From positions 1,674,001-1,738,000 of the forward strand of contig JAHYIO010000031.1 in the NCBI GenBank assembly GCA_020543525.1: 64,000 nucleotides of DNA, written 5' to 3'. Every line of letters begins with the position of its first letter. The stretch's first letter is position 1. This document shows positions 22,013 to 33,911 of the stretch, piece by piece. The position numbers and the translations under genes were made by a program. The notes under the pieces are model-generated. The model did not search any database. It was given only the letters and a program-made list of their open reading frames with translations, and was not told the origin of the DNA. Source of the DNA: Coriolopsis trogii (Eukaryota > Basidiomycota > Agaricomycetes > Polyporales > Polyporaceae).

Positions 22013-23604
22013 TCACATCGAAGTCATCCTGGCAGAATTTACTGAACAAACGGATGAACGGAGTCCGTCGTCCATTCGCTCAGGTTGTTCGGAACCCTCT
22101 GGATCCCACAACGTAGCATACATATCCTGGCTCCCTGCGACATATACATCAGCAACCGTCCACAGGAGAAGACCATATATATGTACTCACAACCGCGCAC
22201 CACTTCCAGTTTGAATACACCTGCGAAGTACAAGGTCGGAACTCGCCTCGTTGCCTCTCTATGCCACCACGCATCGTCTCGACCGAACGTGGTATCCCAG
22301 ATCTGTACCTTGAGCGAGCGCAGCCTGCTGAACGCGTATCGCGCTTTTCCATCATCCGCAAGCTCGCTCTCCAGCGTGCCAAAAAATGTCTCCACAGCAA
22401 CGGTCCGACTCTGGCCGTATCCCCAGTGCTCCCTCTGGTCCTCCGACGCGCGACTCTTGGCGTCTTCCAAGCCTGCTTCAAGAGAGCGTTGGGGCAACTC
22501 GCTCTGTCCGCTGAGAACTTGCCGAGTTCCGTACGCGGGCTCGTACGAGATAGTCACCTTGCGCAGAGGCGGTCGCGCGTCTGTGCCCCTGCCCTGGACG
22601 GCCGACGCGAGATTGGAGAGGATGAGGCGGGTGACGCGCGCATACATACCGACGAGGCTGTCATGCTTAGCCAGCGGCGAGAACGACGTAGGCGAAGCCA
22701 TGCGGACGACCAGTTTCTTCAGATGCACGAGCGCAGCGAACGGCAGGAAATCCTCTATGCGTTGGGATTGAGTACCGCTTTGGCATGAACGCTCCCTCAG
22801 ACGAGACCACGTACCGGCGCGCCATGTTGCGAAGCTGCTGAGCACGAAGAGGTCCGTGACGGCCGGGGTGCTCATCACAGCCGCTTTCAGGATGAAGGGC
22901 GTCGTCGTAGAGCACGCGTTCAGCTATTCGCGACGACCTTGTCAGTGTGACAAGCCCTCCAAACCTGCCAACAGACCGTTACTCACCGTGAGCTTGTCTA
23001 GGGCACCGCAAGGTATGTACTTCCGACTCGGTGGCCTCGGAAGCTGCTGCAAGCCACCAAACTTGGCGATGACCGTCGTGCATTCCAGTTCGCAGAGCAG
23101 CGGGAAGCTCCAGAGCAGACGTGCCAGGTCACCGCCCGTGGAGAAATATACATGGAAAAGGTCGAGCTTGACGATAGTAGCGCAATACGAGCCGAGGATG
23201 TGTATATACATCCGAGGGTAGAGCCACTCTGTGTGAGACAGAGTGAGGACCTGGACTCCTCTGACTGCCTTCCCGAGTGCAGGAGTCACGATCGACGCGT
23301 TGTCCTCGGAAGCGTCTGTCGTCGATTGCGCCGCCGCCATGTCGAGAGGTAGTCCAAGCTCGAGCTCCCGCACGCGCAATTCCGTCTTCGCGGCCACAGC
23401 GAGGAAGCCACTGAGGCTCTGAGTGGTGCGGAGGACGACCCGATAAAACAGGTTGCGGCGTGTTCGAGGGACCCAGGCCCAGCATACGAGCGAGCAGGCC
23501 TTTAGGGTAGGGTAGTCGACGAGGAGGTCTTGGTCGTCGGGGTCGAGTCCTGAAAAGTCGATGATGCGCTCGCACACCTCGATCGGTAGCTTGCACGCGT
23601 TCAT
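22013..23604 (-). CDS. F-box protein (copy B, paralogue of 2404-3886)
   Basis: The protein begins MNACKLPIEVCERIIDFSG, an F-box, then 'YPTLKACSLVCWAWVPRTR'. Later parts ('RVRELELGLPLDMA', 'VQVLTLSHTEWLYPRMYIH', 'LRKVTISYEPAYGTRQVLSG') align by eye with copy A. An intron lies near 22990-22925. The last intron is at the same site as in copy A (after GGTT, GTGAGT). The last exon then reads 'WSQDMYATLWDPEGSEQPE' and ends 'SARMTSM' with TGA at 22013-22015. It is likely an SCF substrate adaptor. It is convergent with the unknown gene at 19.06-21.75 kb, with about 260 bases between. Confidence 0.75.
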
Positions 23605-24509
23605 GGCAGGTCTCGAGCTCCCGCCGGCTTCAGCGCAAGGGTCGGATGGGGAATAGCTGACGGATGGCCTGCTGTTGAGTGCGTGCGTCGTTGTGGTGTG
23701 GACTTTGTACAGTACATATGCGCGCGTGAGACCATGAGGCCGATGAGCATTGCGAATTTGCGATCAAGGACATCGATGCGCGACAGGCTGAGACCGCCGG
23801 TATCCCCGCGACATGATGACACGATTTGGCCGCGTCGACTTTGAACGCCAGACGCGTTACAGTTGGACGTGGGGCTGATTGGCCCCACGAGCTTCAGGAT
23901 GCGTCAGTTCTGCCTGGCAACAAGCATCGACAAAAGACTCACTTGTTTGAAGATCTGACCACTGCTTTGTTCCTTCGCACATGCAGAAGCCATTTACGTA
24001 CGTCCCCTCTTCTTCCTCGAGCGCATCGCTTGTAAGCTTCCGACCGGGCTTAAAGCAGGCGGAGGATCAGTCGTGATCATTTCAAACTGGCACGGACGTC
24101 TGACATACCTCTTTCGTCTTCGTCCACTCGAAGTTCATCCAGCTAGTGCGTTCAGTCGTTGCGTACGCGACTTCCAGCCGGACCATACCTGGGACCGCGC
24201 TCATCCATTTTCTCGTCGAGGTGTTGTAGGGTGTGAATTAACATCCCCAAGCTCCGTCGTGTTAATGCTGGATCGAATTTTGCAGCCAAGCGCCCATGGA
24301 CTCCAGCAAAAAAAATCAATGGCTGCAAGTCAAAGTCGACATCTAATGTTACATAGTGCGTCTCCACACGGGACTATTAAACCTCTCAAAGAACAGATGC
24401 TCTCTTCCGCAATATGACCAGAAAGTCCGCATCCAGGATACCAATCCCCCACCTAGTGATTTCAGACTAAACCGACTCTCGCCCACCGCGCCCAGGCTCT
24501 TCAGCGCGC
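23605..24509. other. Intergenic region between F-box copy B and PEP carboxykinase
   Basis: About 900 bases holding the promoter of the minus-strand F-box gene and the 3' region of the minus-strand PEPCK gene. Open frames on both strands look random. Nothing further is recognised. Confidence 0.4.
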
Positions 24510-26653
24510 CTACGCGAGCTGCGGGCCCGCAAGCCTGACCTTCTCGTCCACGTCGCTCTCGTACACCTGGAACGCCTTCTGGAACATGCCCGCCAGCTTG
24601 CGCACCTCGCGCTCAAACGCCTCCTTGTTCGTCCACGCGATCTTCGGGTTCAGCAGCTCGCGCGGCACGCCCTCGAGCGCCGTCGGGATCTGGAGGTTGA
24701 ACACCCCAAACGTCTCGTACTCGGCCTGGGCGAGCTCGCCCGAGTGCACGGCGTCCACAATCCGGCGCGTGTACTTGAGCGGGCAGCGCTTGCCCGTCCC
24801 GAACTTGCCGCCCGTCCAGCCGGTGTTGATGAGCCAGCAGTCGACGTTGTTCTTCGACATGCGCTCCGCGAGCATCTCAGCGTAACGGCCAGGCTGTGCG
24901 ACGGTGTAAGCCTATGATCGCGCTAGATATGGAGGATGTACTCACGTGGAGAACGATGAACGGTGCGCTGTAACATGTCGAGAAGGTGGGGATGGGCTCG
25001 AGAACACCGTCTTCTGTTCCAGGCGTCTTCCTGCAGAGGAAGTCAGCTATGTGGAAAGAAATGCCCAGATGTGCACTTACGAGGTATAACCAGCCAAGAA
25101 GTGGTAACTGGCCTGCTCAGGAGTGAGCTTGGAGACAGGTGGAAGTACACCATAAGCGTCGCAAGTCAACATAATGATGTTCTTTGGTTGCGACTGGACG
25201 AAGCAGGGAATTTGAGCGTTCGGAATGTACTCGATGGGGTATGCGCATCGCGTGTTCTCCGTGATGCTAGCATCGTCGTAGTCGGGTACGCGAGTGATGG
25301 GGTTGTAGACGACGTTCTCGAGCACGGAACCAAACCGGATGGCGTTGAAGATCTCGGGCTCCTTCTCGGCACTGAGGTTGATGCACTTAGCGTAGCAACC
25401 ACCCTCAATGTTGAAGACACCCTCGTCGGACCACACGTGCTCATCGTCACCAATGAGCTTGCGTCGGGGGTCTGCGGAGAGGGTCGTCTTGCCCGTGCCG
25501 GAGAGACCGAAGAAGAGGGTGACATCGCCTTCCTCGCCAACGTTGGCGGATGAGTGCAGAGAGAGCTGACCGAACTTGACAGGTTGGAGATAGTGCTGTA
25601 TGCGAAGGATCAGCATCGGATATCGGGTTCGGACCGTAGAAGGGACCGTACCATCACGGAGAATACACCCTTCTTCATCTCGCCGGCGTACTCCGTCCCA
25701 AGGATGACCATCTCCATGCGCTTGAAGTTGATCTCGACCGAGGTTGTCGAGGACATACCCTTGGTGAAACGGTTGGCCGGGAACTGGCCGGCATTGTAGA
25801 TGATGAAGTCGGGCTCGCCGAAGTTCTGGAGCTCCTCCTCGGTCGGTCGGATGAGCATGTTGTTCTAGAGGGGCCTATGGTGAGCGATATTTCCTCGACG
25901 GAAGACCGATAGCACGAATAGAGCCGCTGTGGAAGACGAATTTCCACGCGCGGGTGAGACCGGGAAAGAAAATAACACACTAACCATGAAGAGAGCATGA
26001 TAGGCACGGGCGCAAATCACTCGCACTTTGATACGGTACTTTGGATCCCACTACGGAGTTTATGGGCACGGTCATTATCCTACTGAGAGGAGCGGGATAG
26101 CGGAACTCACCCCCGCATAGCCATCGAACACGTAGACGTTGTCGCGCGTGTTCAGGTAGTCAATGGCACGTTCACGGTTAATTTCGAAAGTGTCTGCACG
26201 TAGTGGTCAATCGGGGGTAGACGAGGGTGTGGTATGCGATGACTCACGTTCGTCCATTTTGATGTTAATGGAGCCCCACCAGATTTCATCCTTGGAAGTC
26301 TCCTCGTAGACGATACGCTTGTCCTTTGGGCTGCGCCCTGTCTTCTTCCCGGAGAAGTTGATGAGAGCACCGGACGATGAGACAATAGCACCCTCATTCC
26401 GGATGGCGTCCTCGTAGAGGACAGCGGGGGGAGCATTGCGTTTGATTTGAATGCGATCCATATCAAAGCCGGCCTGCGAGAAGTACTCGAGGTCACGGCC
26501 GATCACTGGGAATGTTGGCCGACGTTAACGCGTCAAGTCGAGGCGGAGGAGGGAGCATGACGTACGGTTGGAGGATTCCGCATCGTGCGACTGAGCATAG
26601 TACTTGTGGAGGATGTGAGGGGTCACGTAGGGGGTGCCGTGTGTGTAGACCAT
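24510..26653 (-). CDS. pck1: Phosphoenolpyruvate carboxykinase (ATP)
   Basis: This enzyme converts oxaloacetate and ATP to PEP, CO2 and ADP, the first committed step of gluconeogenesis, in the cytosol. The chosen ATG at 26653 gives [20 protein letters not shown]; an in-frame ATG lies upstream at 26707. Motifs in order: '[19 protein letters not shown]', '[14 protein letters not shown]', '[10 protein letters not shown]', '[19 protein letters not shown]', the P-loop '[16 protein letters not shown]' (kinase-1a), kinase-2 'LIGDDEHVW', '[19 protein letters not shown]', and '[19 protein letters not shown]'. The stop is TAG at 24510-24512. The set is complete for the ATP-dependent class. At least seven introns break the gene. 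Such genes are usually repressed by glucose, but no regulatory site was identified here. Confidence 0.95.
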
Positions 26654-26869
26654 CTTGGTGGACTGCTGAGCACGATGAAGGGTGTCAGAGGCAATCAGAG
26701 TGAGCACGAAGGAGGAGATGAGATGGACGCGAGGCTAGAACGCATCGTGCGCGCGATGGGGGAGAGCGAGACTCACGATACAGGCTGATGGGCGTGTCGG
26801 AGGAGAGGAGAGGAGGTAGGAGAGATGGAGACGATGGGCGATCGAGTGGGTGGAGCTTGGGGAGAGATG

Positions 26870-26877
26870 CTTTATAG
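26870..26877 (-). promoter_or_regulatory. TATA-like box upstream of PEPCK
   Basis: Minus-strand CTATAAAG lies about 220 bases before the ATG and is followed by a pyrimidine-rich leader. This is consistent with a TATA promoter. Confidence 0.35.
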
Positions 26878-26899
26878 GAGGGAGGAGGCGAAGCATCCA

Positions 26900-28299
26900 A
26901 TGGGCCAGCTACCAAATCTGGAAGAACTATCGTGCAATCACGCGCGTAGACGGACGCTCGACCCGGTCCTGTCCGTATGGCGGGACACCGAACGGATTCG
27001 ACGGAATAGAGGGAGCTGCTCCCAACGCCGTATGTCGGGCAGCTCGACATATGCCCAGCACACGCAGGGCGAGGTCGTCGTCGTGGGCAACGTAGCAGTT
27101 GTGTGTTTTCTCGGCCAGGTGCGCACCCGCCATTGAGTCCAGCACATGGTTCTTTCCCCAGGCCTCCCTTGCCTAAGCTGGACTGCTCACATGCACACCC
27201 GACCTCCACATCCCGCCAGTCTTGTCCACCTCGACCTCCTCTTCCACCTGCGCGCCCACGCCTACCCCAGTCTACCCCGCACCAAACGGCACAGCGCATA
27301 AATTACCGTCCGCGTTCCTAATCGACGCCCAACACGGAGATGCCTCACACGGGAGGCGGCTCCGGACCCCCACCGGGAACATATCCCGCAATCCAGACTC
27401 GCCGGCCGCGCGCTTTACTCCCACCTGAGCGAACCTTGACATATGACACACGGGGACGTACCGCCTCTCGCAAGCTCGGAGCTTGCTGCATTCCACCCAT
27501 CCCCATGACCCGGCCGTCTTCGCTCACACACCTGACCGCCAGTTAGACCTGCTTGGGACGCGAAGAGTGGAGCGGAATGCAGAGACGACGAAAATGAGGG
27601 AGGACAAGCTCGACCGCAGTGGCGATCCAGAGCTTGATCGTGGGCATTGCGGTCCATCGGGCGCGTTCGCGGTGAGTTTCGTTTGAGGCTATTCCTGTCT
27701 TGTGTGGGAATGCCCACTCGAGAACACCATCCCGCAGTCCGTGAACGTACTCGGCGATATGGTCCCATAAGGAAGGCAAGTCTGAGACGGGCGGAGGTTT
27801 GTGTGGGCAAGAACAAAGTGGTTCAAATAGATCTTGGTGTCGTCTATCACCTCTTCGCCGTTAGCCGGCCGACGCCAGGCTCCCGAGCCAAATTGACTGA
27901 TGTAGGTTGAGTAGCATTTCAACAGTCTACTCTGTTCACGAAACAACAACCAGCCAAAACTTTAGGTGAAACGCGAGTCATCTCATGCCTAGCGTTGCTG
28001 TTCAACGCTCTTGAGTAGACTGTCAAGTAATCAATGTCAATGCTCCTCCGCCAGTCGCAGCTGAATGATACTCCAGCAACTCTCGACTGCTGCCCGATAG
28101 GGCCTTCAAGAACGATGCTTTTTGAGTTAACATAGCATCTGCATAGATAGCATGCACAGAACTCCTTACATACGACGACACCGACTGCCGATGAATCATG
28201 TGCGTCGTTCTCCGTCGGATACGTGCTTGCACATCAAATTGATAACCGCGCTTAAGTTTGTTGATAACCCCAGACAATCAACCCCAACGTCTTACCGTT
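26900..28299. other. Intergenic region between PEPCK and DUF829 copy B
   Basis: These two genes are divergent, so this is upstream DNA for both. Frames such as 27415-27816 (-) and 26685-27299 (-) have no recognisable motif, and I do not call them. An 11-base inverted repeat (ACAGTCTACTC) lies at 27922-27932 and 28013-28023. Confidence 0.4.
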
Positions 28300-29410
28300 A
28301 TGGACCCTTCTACCACCCACACACCTCTGAGCGTCGCCGGTGCTCATGGGGTCGTTGATGTCGTGTCGCCCGCTGCGAACACTGCCTCAAAGAGTAGTGA
28401 GGCTGAGGAACCCCAGTGAGTTGTCGGAGTCGAACATGCTATATCCTTCCGCTCTTCGACTCACAATCCGGCGTGCAGTGTAGTCATACTCTTTGGATGG
28501 CGTGAGTGCATATGCAAACGTACATATTTCTCAACCGATGCTCACGAATGCACGCTTAGTGGGAGCAAAGATGGCGACTTTGCGCAAATATGCCGACGCG
28601 TACCGGAGACTATTCCCCTCTAGCGCACAAGTCATCGTGGCAGCGGATTCTTATCGCTACTGGAAACCCGCGAGCTTACGCGTCCGTATCTGTACTGGAC
28701 GGAAGTGATTCAATAGCTGACAGGACACGTTGTCACTCCAGGACCGTGCAGTGCTGCCTGCTGTACAGAAGCTCCAAGAGCTCGGGGTGCTCTCAAGCGA
28801 GACGCACAGACCCCCACCCAGGATCCTCGTTCACGCCCTGTCAAACGGTATGTCTCCGTAAGTTGTTGCACTACGCCGCTTATCCTATGTGTCACCAGGT
28901 GGAGCGATGTCCCTAGCGGATTTTGCTGCAGTGCTTCAGCGCCGTAACATCAAGGCTCCCGAGGGTACGAAGTGCGCGATCATCTTCGATTCTGCGCCTG
29001 CCCCGCCGACGCTTGTGCTCGTTGTCCGCGCGTTCACCGCTAGCATCAGGAGTCGGTTCAAGAAGTACCTGATGGCCGCCACGCTCTCCGCCGTCTATAT
29101 CCTCACCTTCTTCTTCCGCACCATCGCCCGTCGTCCCGAGGCGCTCTCGGTCGTCCTCAAGCAGCTGAACGATCCGCAACTGCTGCCGTGGACGTCCGTG
29201 AAGACACCGCGGATGTACTTTTACTCGTCGGGTGACACGATAGTTCCGGCAAGGGACGTCGAGGAGCATGCGGCGAGGGCGAGAATGGTCGGCTTCCCGG
29301 TGGAGATGGTCAACTTTGGGAAGAGCGGACACGTCTCGCATGCGCGTGATTATCCGGAACGCTACTGGGAGGCGGTTCGGACGTTTTGGGCGGACGTGAT
29401 GAAGGCGTAG
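28300..29410 (+). CDS. DUF829 / TMEM53-like alpha/beta-hydrolase-fold protein (copy B)
   Basis: Five exons: MDPSTTHTPLSVAGAHGVVD... (28300), 'HVVILFGW', 'LGAKMATLRKYADAYRRLFP' to 'DSYRYWKPASLR', 'DRAVLPAVQKLQELG' to 'ILVHALSN', and 'GGAMSLADFAAVLQRRN...' to TAG at 29408-29410. The FGW, 'HALSNGG', 'FDSAPAP', 'FYSSGDTIVPA' and 'SGHVSHARDYPERYW' motifs mark PF05705. They match copy A at 6.9-7.9 kb in order, spacing and splice position. A hydrophobic patch ('LSAVYILTFFFRTI') in the middle may touch membrane. Function is unproven; TMEM53 relatives sit in the nuclear envelope. Protein sequences of the two copies differ clearly, so the duplication is not recent. Confidence 0.87.
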
Positions 29411-31990
29411 TGATTTGTATATCGAGGCTACTCCTGCACATGAGCCTTGGCCCCACTGCCGATGGTGGTCGGCGAGCCCGCTACATATCGGTACGGGAAG
29501 TGCGACTCTCACTGCGTGTTGGACGCATAGACATGATTTCTTCATGTCATATGTATACCACAGCTTGATCTCTCTATGTTTCTCATCCTCATGCAACTGC
29601 CCATGGCTGTTGGCATGCGCCGTTGTGTTGCTGAATGGCTTCCCGGGCCCGGTTACTCTTCGGACCGAAGGGCGCTTGGCCCACAAAGGCAAACTATGGC
29701 CACATCTCCGAGTGCCACGCTCGTCTTCGTTCTACGGTGGCGCTACCACCGTACCCCCTAGCTCGAGATGCAACGGCGCAAGGTCGGTACTCTGTGGGAT
29801 GCATAATCCTCTTGAGACTCTCCACGTGTGTGCCATCGTGTGACCGAGTAATTCCGCGGGGCGGCTCCGGGTCTACTACTACCGTGGTACTACCAGGTCA
29901 GTGTAATTCGGTGGAGAGTCACCCAGTGTCCCTATACCAAGACGTAGGCCACCAAGTATCCGGGCAATTTAGGTGCGTACTCGCACAGGTCAATCTGTCC
30001 TTCCACTCACCAATGGCTTCTAGAGGTCTTGTAGTGGGTGTATAGTCGCCGCCGAAGTATGTCGACATGCATAGCTAGTGAACTTGGTCAAACCGCTCCC
30101 AAGCTTGTGGCTGCTCTCATACCGTATCGGTATCTTACTCTTGTGAGCCATTCCTCGGGTTACTTATAGGACAGCATATTCGGTAATATATTGACTATTT
30201 CCTACAGAGAATGACTATGCTTCTCGTCGTGTAGATCTCGCCGCCTCGGAGAACCCGTCTTGAACCCCTTTGTCAGTCTCCTGGGTGTGACAATGTCCAC
30301 CGTGGCCCGTCATTGCGTCTAGACGATCGAAGGAACATAGTGTAGTGATTGTCGACGCGAGCTTGAAGGCCTAGTGCTTTGACTTCGGTGTGAGTTTGAA
30401 TCCTTCGCTGGCGACAGAAAATCTCGATGCGGGCTGACTCACGCGTGTCCGACTGCTAATGAATGACTTTGAAGCATGGTGATATACAAACCCGGCTGAC
30501 TTCAAGATGCATATACACAGGAGGACGGTCGACGCTCGTGCTCCTACTTGTATCAGGTCGGAATCCCCGTATGTCACTAATATGCTGCCCTATGGAGCTG
30601 GTTGCATGACGCAGCACGAACGGCCTTAATTCCAGAACATGATTCTTGCGCTTAACATGGATATGGACAGCCCGCTGCATCATGGTGGCCCTCTCGAGCT
30701 AGGCCACTCGTCGCGTAAGCACATGATACCTTCGTGGTCGTCCCCTCGACGCTGATGAGTCGAGACTTCACCCTGCAACAGGCCTCATTCCTCTTATCCT
30801 AGTAGTGCGACACAGACATCCTATTCTTGTCTTAGAAGCGGCCGACATCCTCTGGAACACCGACAGTTGCGTGGACCAAGGAGTCCATAGGATTCCTGCC
30901 GTACGGCTCTAGACCAAGTAAGCATGTGCGTCCTCTACGCTACTAGTAATTCATACCGAGCGACGACAGCACCTACGAGCGTCGTCCTCGCCGTGCAAGT
31001 AGCCGTAGTTTCTCCGCTGACACTGCGGTAGCCGCCTAGGAGCGACTGATGCGCGCCAGATTTTCCAATCAGGGAAACTCCCGCTGTCCGATCGTTGACA
31101 ATGGATGGGAGAGCATCGATTCTCGGCATCGCCGCTCCACGGCCTCAGCAGACCATGACTGCCCGGTCGGTCTTGCGGACGGGCCCCAATTCATGTGTAA
31201 GGGACTCACACATGACACGTAGGACTGATGCTAACGGTCGGCGCGGCGCTATCAGACTTGTTGGCGGTGCAAACAGCGGCGGCGCCGAACTCAACGACGA
31301 GCAATCGTTCTTGTTTGCTGTAAGTGAGGGTGAGGTGTGTATTCGCCCCTCGCTGACGGCCGCTGACCTCGTCTCTGTATTGTCCCCGGGAAGGTGGAAA
31401 GCCTGTGCAGGGGCTTTGATTCCTCGGCGGACATCACCGTCCTTGCGCCCTGGCCTTCCTGATACGGGCGAATACCCCTCGGCTGCCGACCGATGGGCCA
31501 CAGGACATCGAGCGCGTTAGTCTTCGAATGAGACCCGACTCACGGCCGCCATAGAACATGACCGTCCGGTGGGCGTCGCGCATTCTGCCGCGTGTGAGTC
31601 TTTTCCAGGGCATCGCTCATGGTGAACACTGTGAACGACGATGGCGCCGCTGGAAGCTCGGCGGGGTACTGAGACGACGAGCAGCCCAGCCCGTCTTCAG
31701 TCATTGACGATGTGGAGAGGATGCGGTGCGCCTACACTCTCTTAGTCGCCGAGCGCCGTCTAACACTCCCCCATTGTATCTAGACAAAGGGCAGGCGGGT
31801 TGAGGGACTTGTGGGCATTCCCGTCGCTGGATCGGTCGGCGGAGCGCAAATGAAGCCAGATATGGAACTGAGGTACGTGATCACCTGTGCTACTGGGAAA
31901 GTACAGATCCCGTGTCTGTGTGATCTCTCGGAGGAGTACGTGAACAGCCGGACAATTGATGGCACTCGACTCGGGCCTTCTTCCCCCGTC

Positions 31991-32233
31991 ACATTGACCC
32001 AGGAAGTTGCCTGGCACCCCTCGCTATAATCAACATGCAGCTTGCGCAGCGGGTCCGAGGAACGGGAGGCCGTACATTGACGCAGACAGGTTCTTCGGAA
32101 TCCCTCGCTGAAATCACCATGCGCTGTACTGTGACAAACCGAAGGGAGGCCCGTGCGTAGATCCGGATTTAGACGAATTCGTTCGCTGAAGTTCACAACC
32201 AGCGCAGCGGGATTGGCTGGACTCAGCGCAGAG
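31991..32233. repeat. Degenerate tandem repeat, about 80-base unit, three copies
   Basis: On the plus strand, units start near 31991 (83 bases), 32074 (81 bases) and 32155 (about 79 bases). The first two both begin ACATTGAC and end GGGAGGCC(C)GT. All three share a central TCGCT(A/G)(T/A)A-type core. On the minus strand the cores translate as 'VDYSEG', 'GDFSEG' and 'VNFSER', in frame with each other. Confidence 0.5.
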
Positions 32234-33740
32234 GCGCTCCGTGCCGGGGCGATCCCTACCACGTCATTCTCGGTGGTTGCTGGTGTCGCCCATACTGGCG
32301 CCACCGCGACAAGGACGATCTCGACGTCGTGCTCAGTGTTGTCCTCGTTCCGCGCCCGAGAACTGCCCACATTGCCCAATGCGTTTTCCACTTGCCTTTT
32401 CAGCGCGGTGCCTTCAACTGGTACTCGCCTTGCTGCATGCACCTTCCCAACTCCATACATCGATCGCTACGAGGTTGGGGAGGGTTAGGGCCATGTAATT
32501 TACTTTGGCGATCAGGCACGCCAGCTGCAACCTGCGTAGCCGGGTGGGTAGCGAGCGGGGCGCATGCTCCCCGGAAGGACCCTGATAACATTGGACCGCA
32601 AAAATCCCAAATCCGTACGTCGCTTGCGAGGAGTGAGTCCGGTTCCATCTGTACAGCAATTCGTGATTGTGCCGGACGGCCGAGAGGCGTGTTGACTTTG
32701 ACTCTGCCCTGGGACTAGATTTGATCTGCTTTGGCACTGCTGAGCTGCAGTGGGGCTACCGAGTCATGGATCTTGGCGAGCGCGCGACGGCGGGGCCGGG
32801 AGTCAAAGCACTTGATCTTGGCCATGGCCATAGCGAGGTGCCATGATGACGTTTGACTGCGCCCCCGCTTCGAAGTCTGCTCTAGGCTGGGAACCTGGAA
32901 AAGCTTGGGCCACTCCTGCATACTAAATGCGTGCTTTATTGAGCAGGCGTTTGAACTCGACTCTCGATGCCGAAGTCGCCACCCGTACTCTAGGGCCCAC
33001 CAGAAGTGTGGCATAATTGGAGGTGCGCACGGGGATGAGTACGTCGATCGTAGAGAAGCATCATCAGACTCGCTTTGCATATCGATGCCTGAGGCAGCCT
33101 TCGCTATCAGAGCTAACGTTCCCAACCCCACGGAGCATATGATCAGCTACATGGGGCGGGTGGGCTGACCCTGTCTTCCGGACGTAATTTCCCGTCCATC
33201 TTCCGGTAAATGCAAGCTGTTGTTGAGTCATGAACGTGGATCATGTAACAGGGCACGAAGAGTTTTAATTAGAGGCCGGATGAGTGTGGAACGGGTTTGC
33301 GCGCGCAGGGCTATTACGAACACAGAGCCTGCCTAATCGGGATAGACATAGAGATCAAAACGTACCGTACGTTACGGCACCCATGGAGCCTGGGGCCACA
33401 GGTAAAATTTCGAGCTCCAGGAGGAGAATGGGGAGCTGCAAGACCGTACCTTCGCTATCCCCAGCACCCAGCTGCAGGACCGCGGGCAATGTGCAAGGCC
33501 AGTGCTGAGTACGCTATCAGGAACGGAGGGAGGGGACAGATGAGAGTCGGCGTCCGGCCGGGAGCGGAGTGCCGGACAGGCGTCGGCTACGGGAGGGCGG
33601 TGATGGGGAGGACCCCGGGGCCCGCGAGAGGAAGCCAAACAATGGCCAAATAGAAAGCTGCCTAAATGGGCGAGGGGACACCCACAACACCACACGGTGC
33701 TAAATACGAGAGTTCAACCGTTCCTCGGATGGGGAACGCG

Positions 33741-33747
33741 TATAAGA
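33741..33747 (+). promoter_or_regulatory. TATA-like box of the HMG-box gene
   Basis: TATAAGA, about 170 bases before the ATG at 33912, followed by a CT-rich stretch that ends close to the start codon. Confidence 0.35.
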
Positions 33748-33911
33748 CGCTCGCTTCTTCTCCTCCGACCAGCCACTCCCTCCCCCGCTGCCCTCGCCGT
33801 CGCCCTCGACGTGGCCGTCCGGCTGTCCTAGCCCTCCCTCGACACGTGTACGTGCAGCTCAAACCACATTTCCGCTAACCCTCCCACCACCTTTCGACCA
33901 CAACCACCATC

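Larger units (their letters stand above)
29411..33911. other. Gene-poor 4.5 kb stretch
   Basis: I find no gene that I can support. Frames such as 31095-31520 (+), 31780-32460 (-) and 33297-33653 (+) are Arg/Ala/Pro-rich products of GC-rich DNA without clear splice structure or family motifs. A small degenerate tandem repeat sits at about 31991-32233. The last 250 bases are the promoter and pyrimidine-rich leader of the HMG-box gene. A decayed transposon or pseudogene is possible but not shown. Confidence 0.45.

Noticed and set aside
27922..28023. 11-base inverted repeat as MITE ends
   Set aside because: Arms are short, the distance is about 100 bases and there is no target duplication; likely chance.
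31780..32460. 226-codon minus frame as a real gene
   Set aside because: It spans the tandem repeat and lacks splice structure, promoter and family match; kept only as a finding about the repeat.
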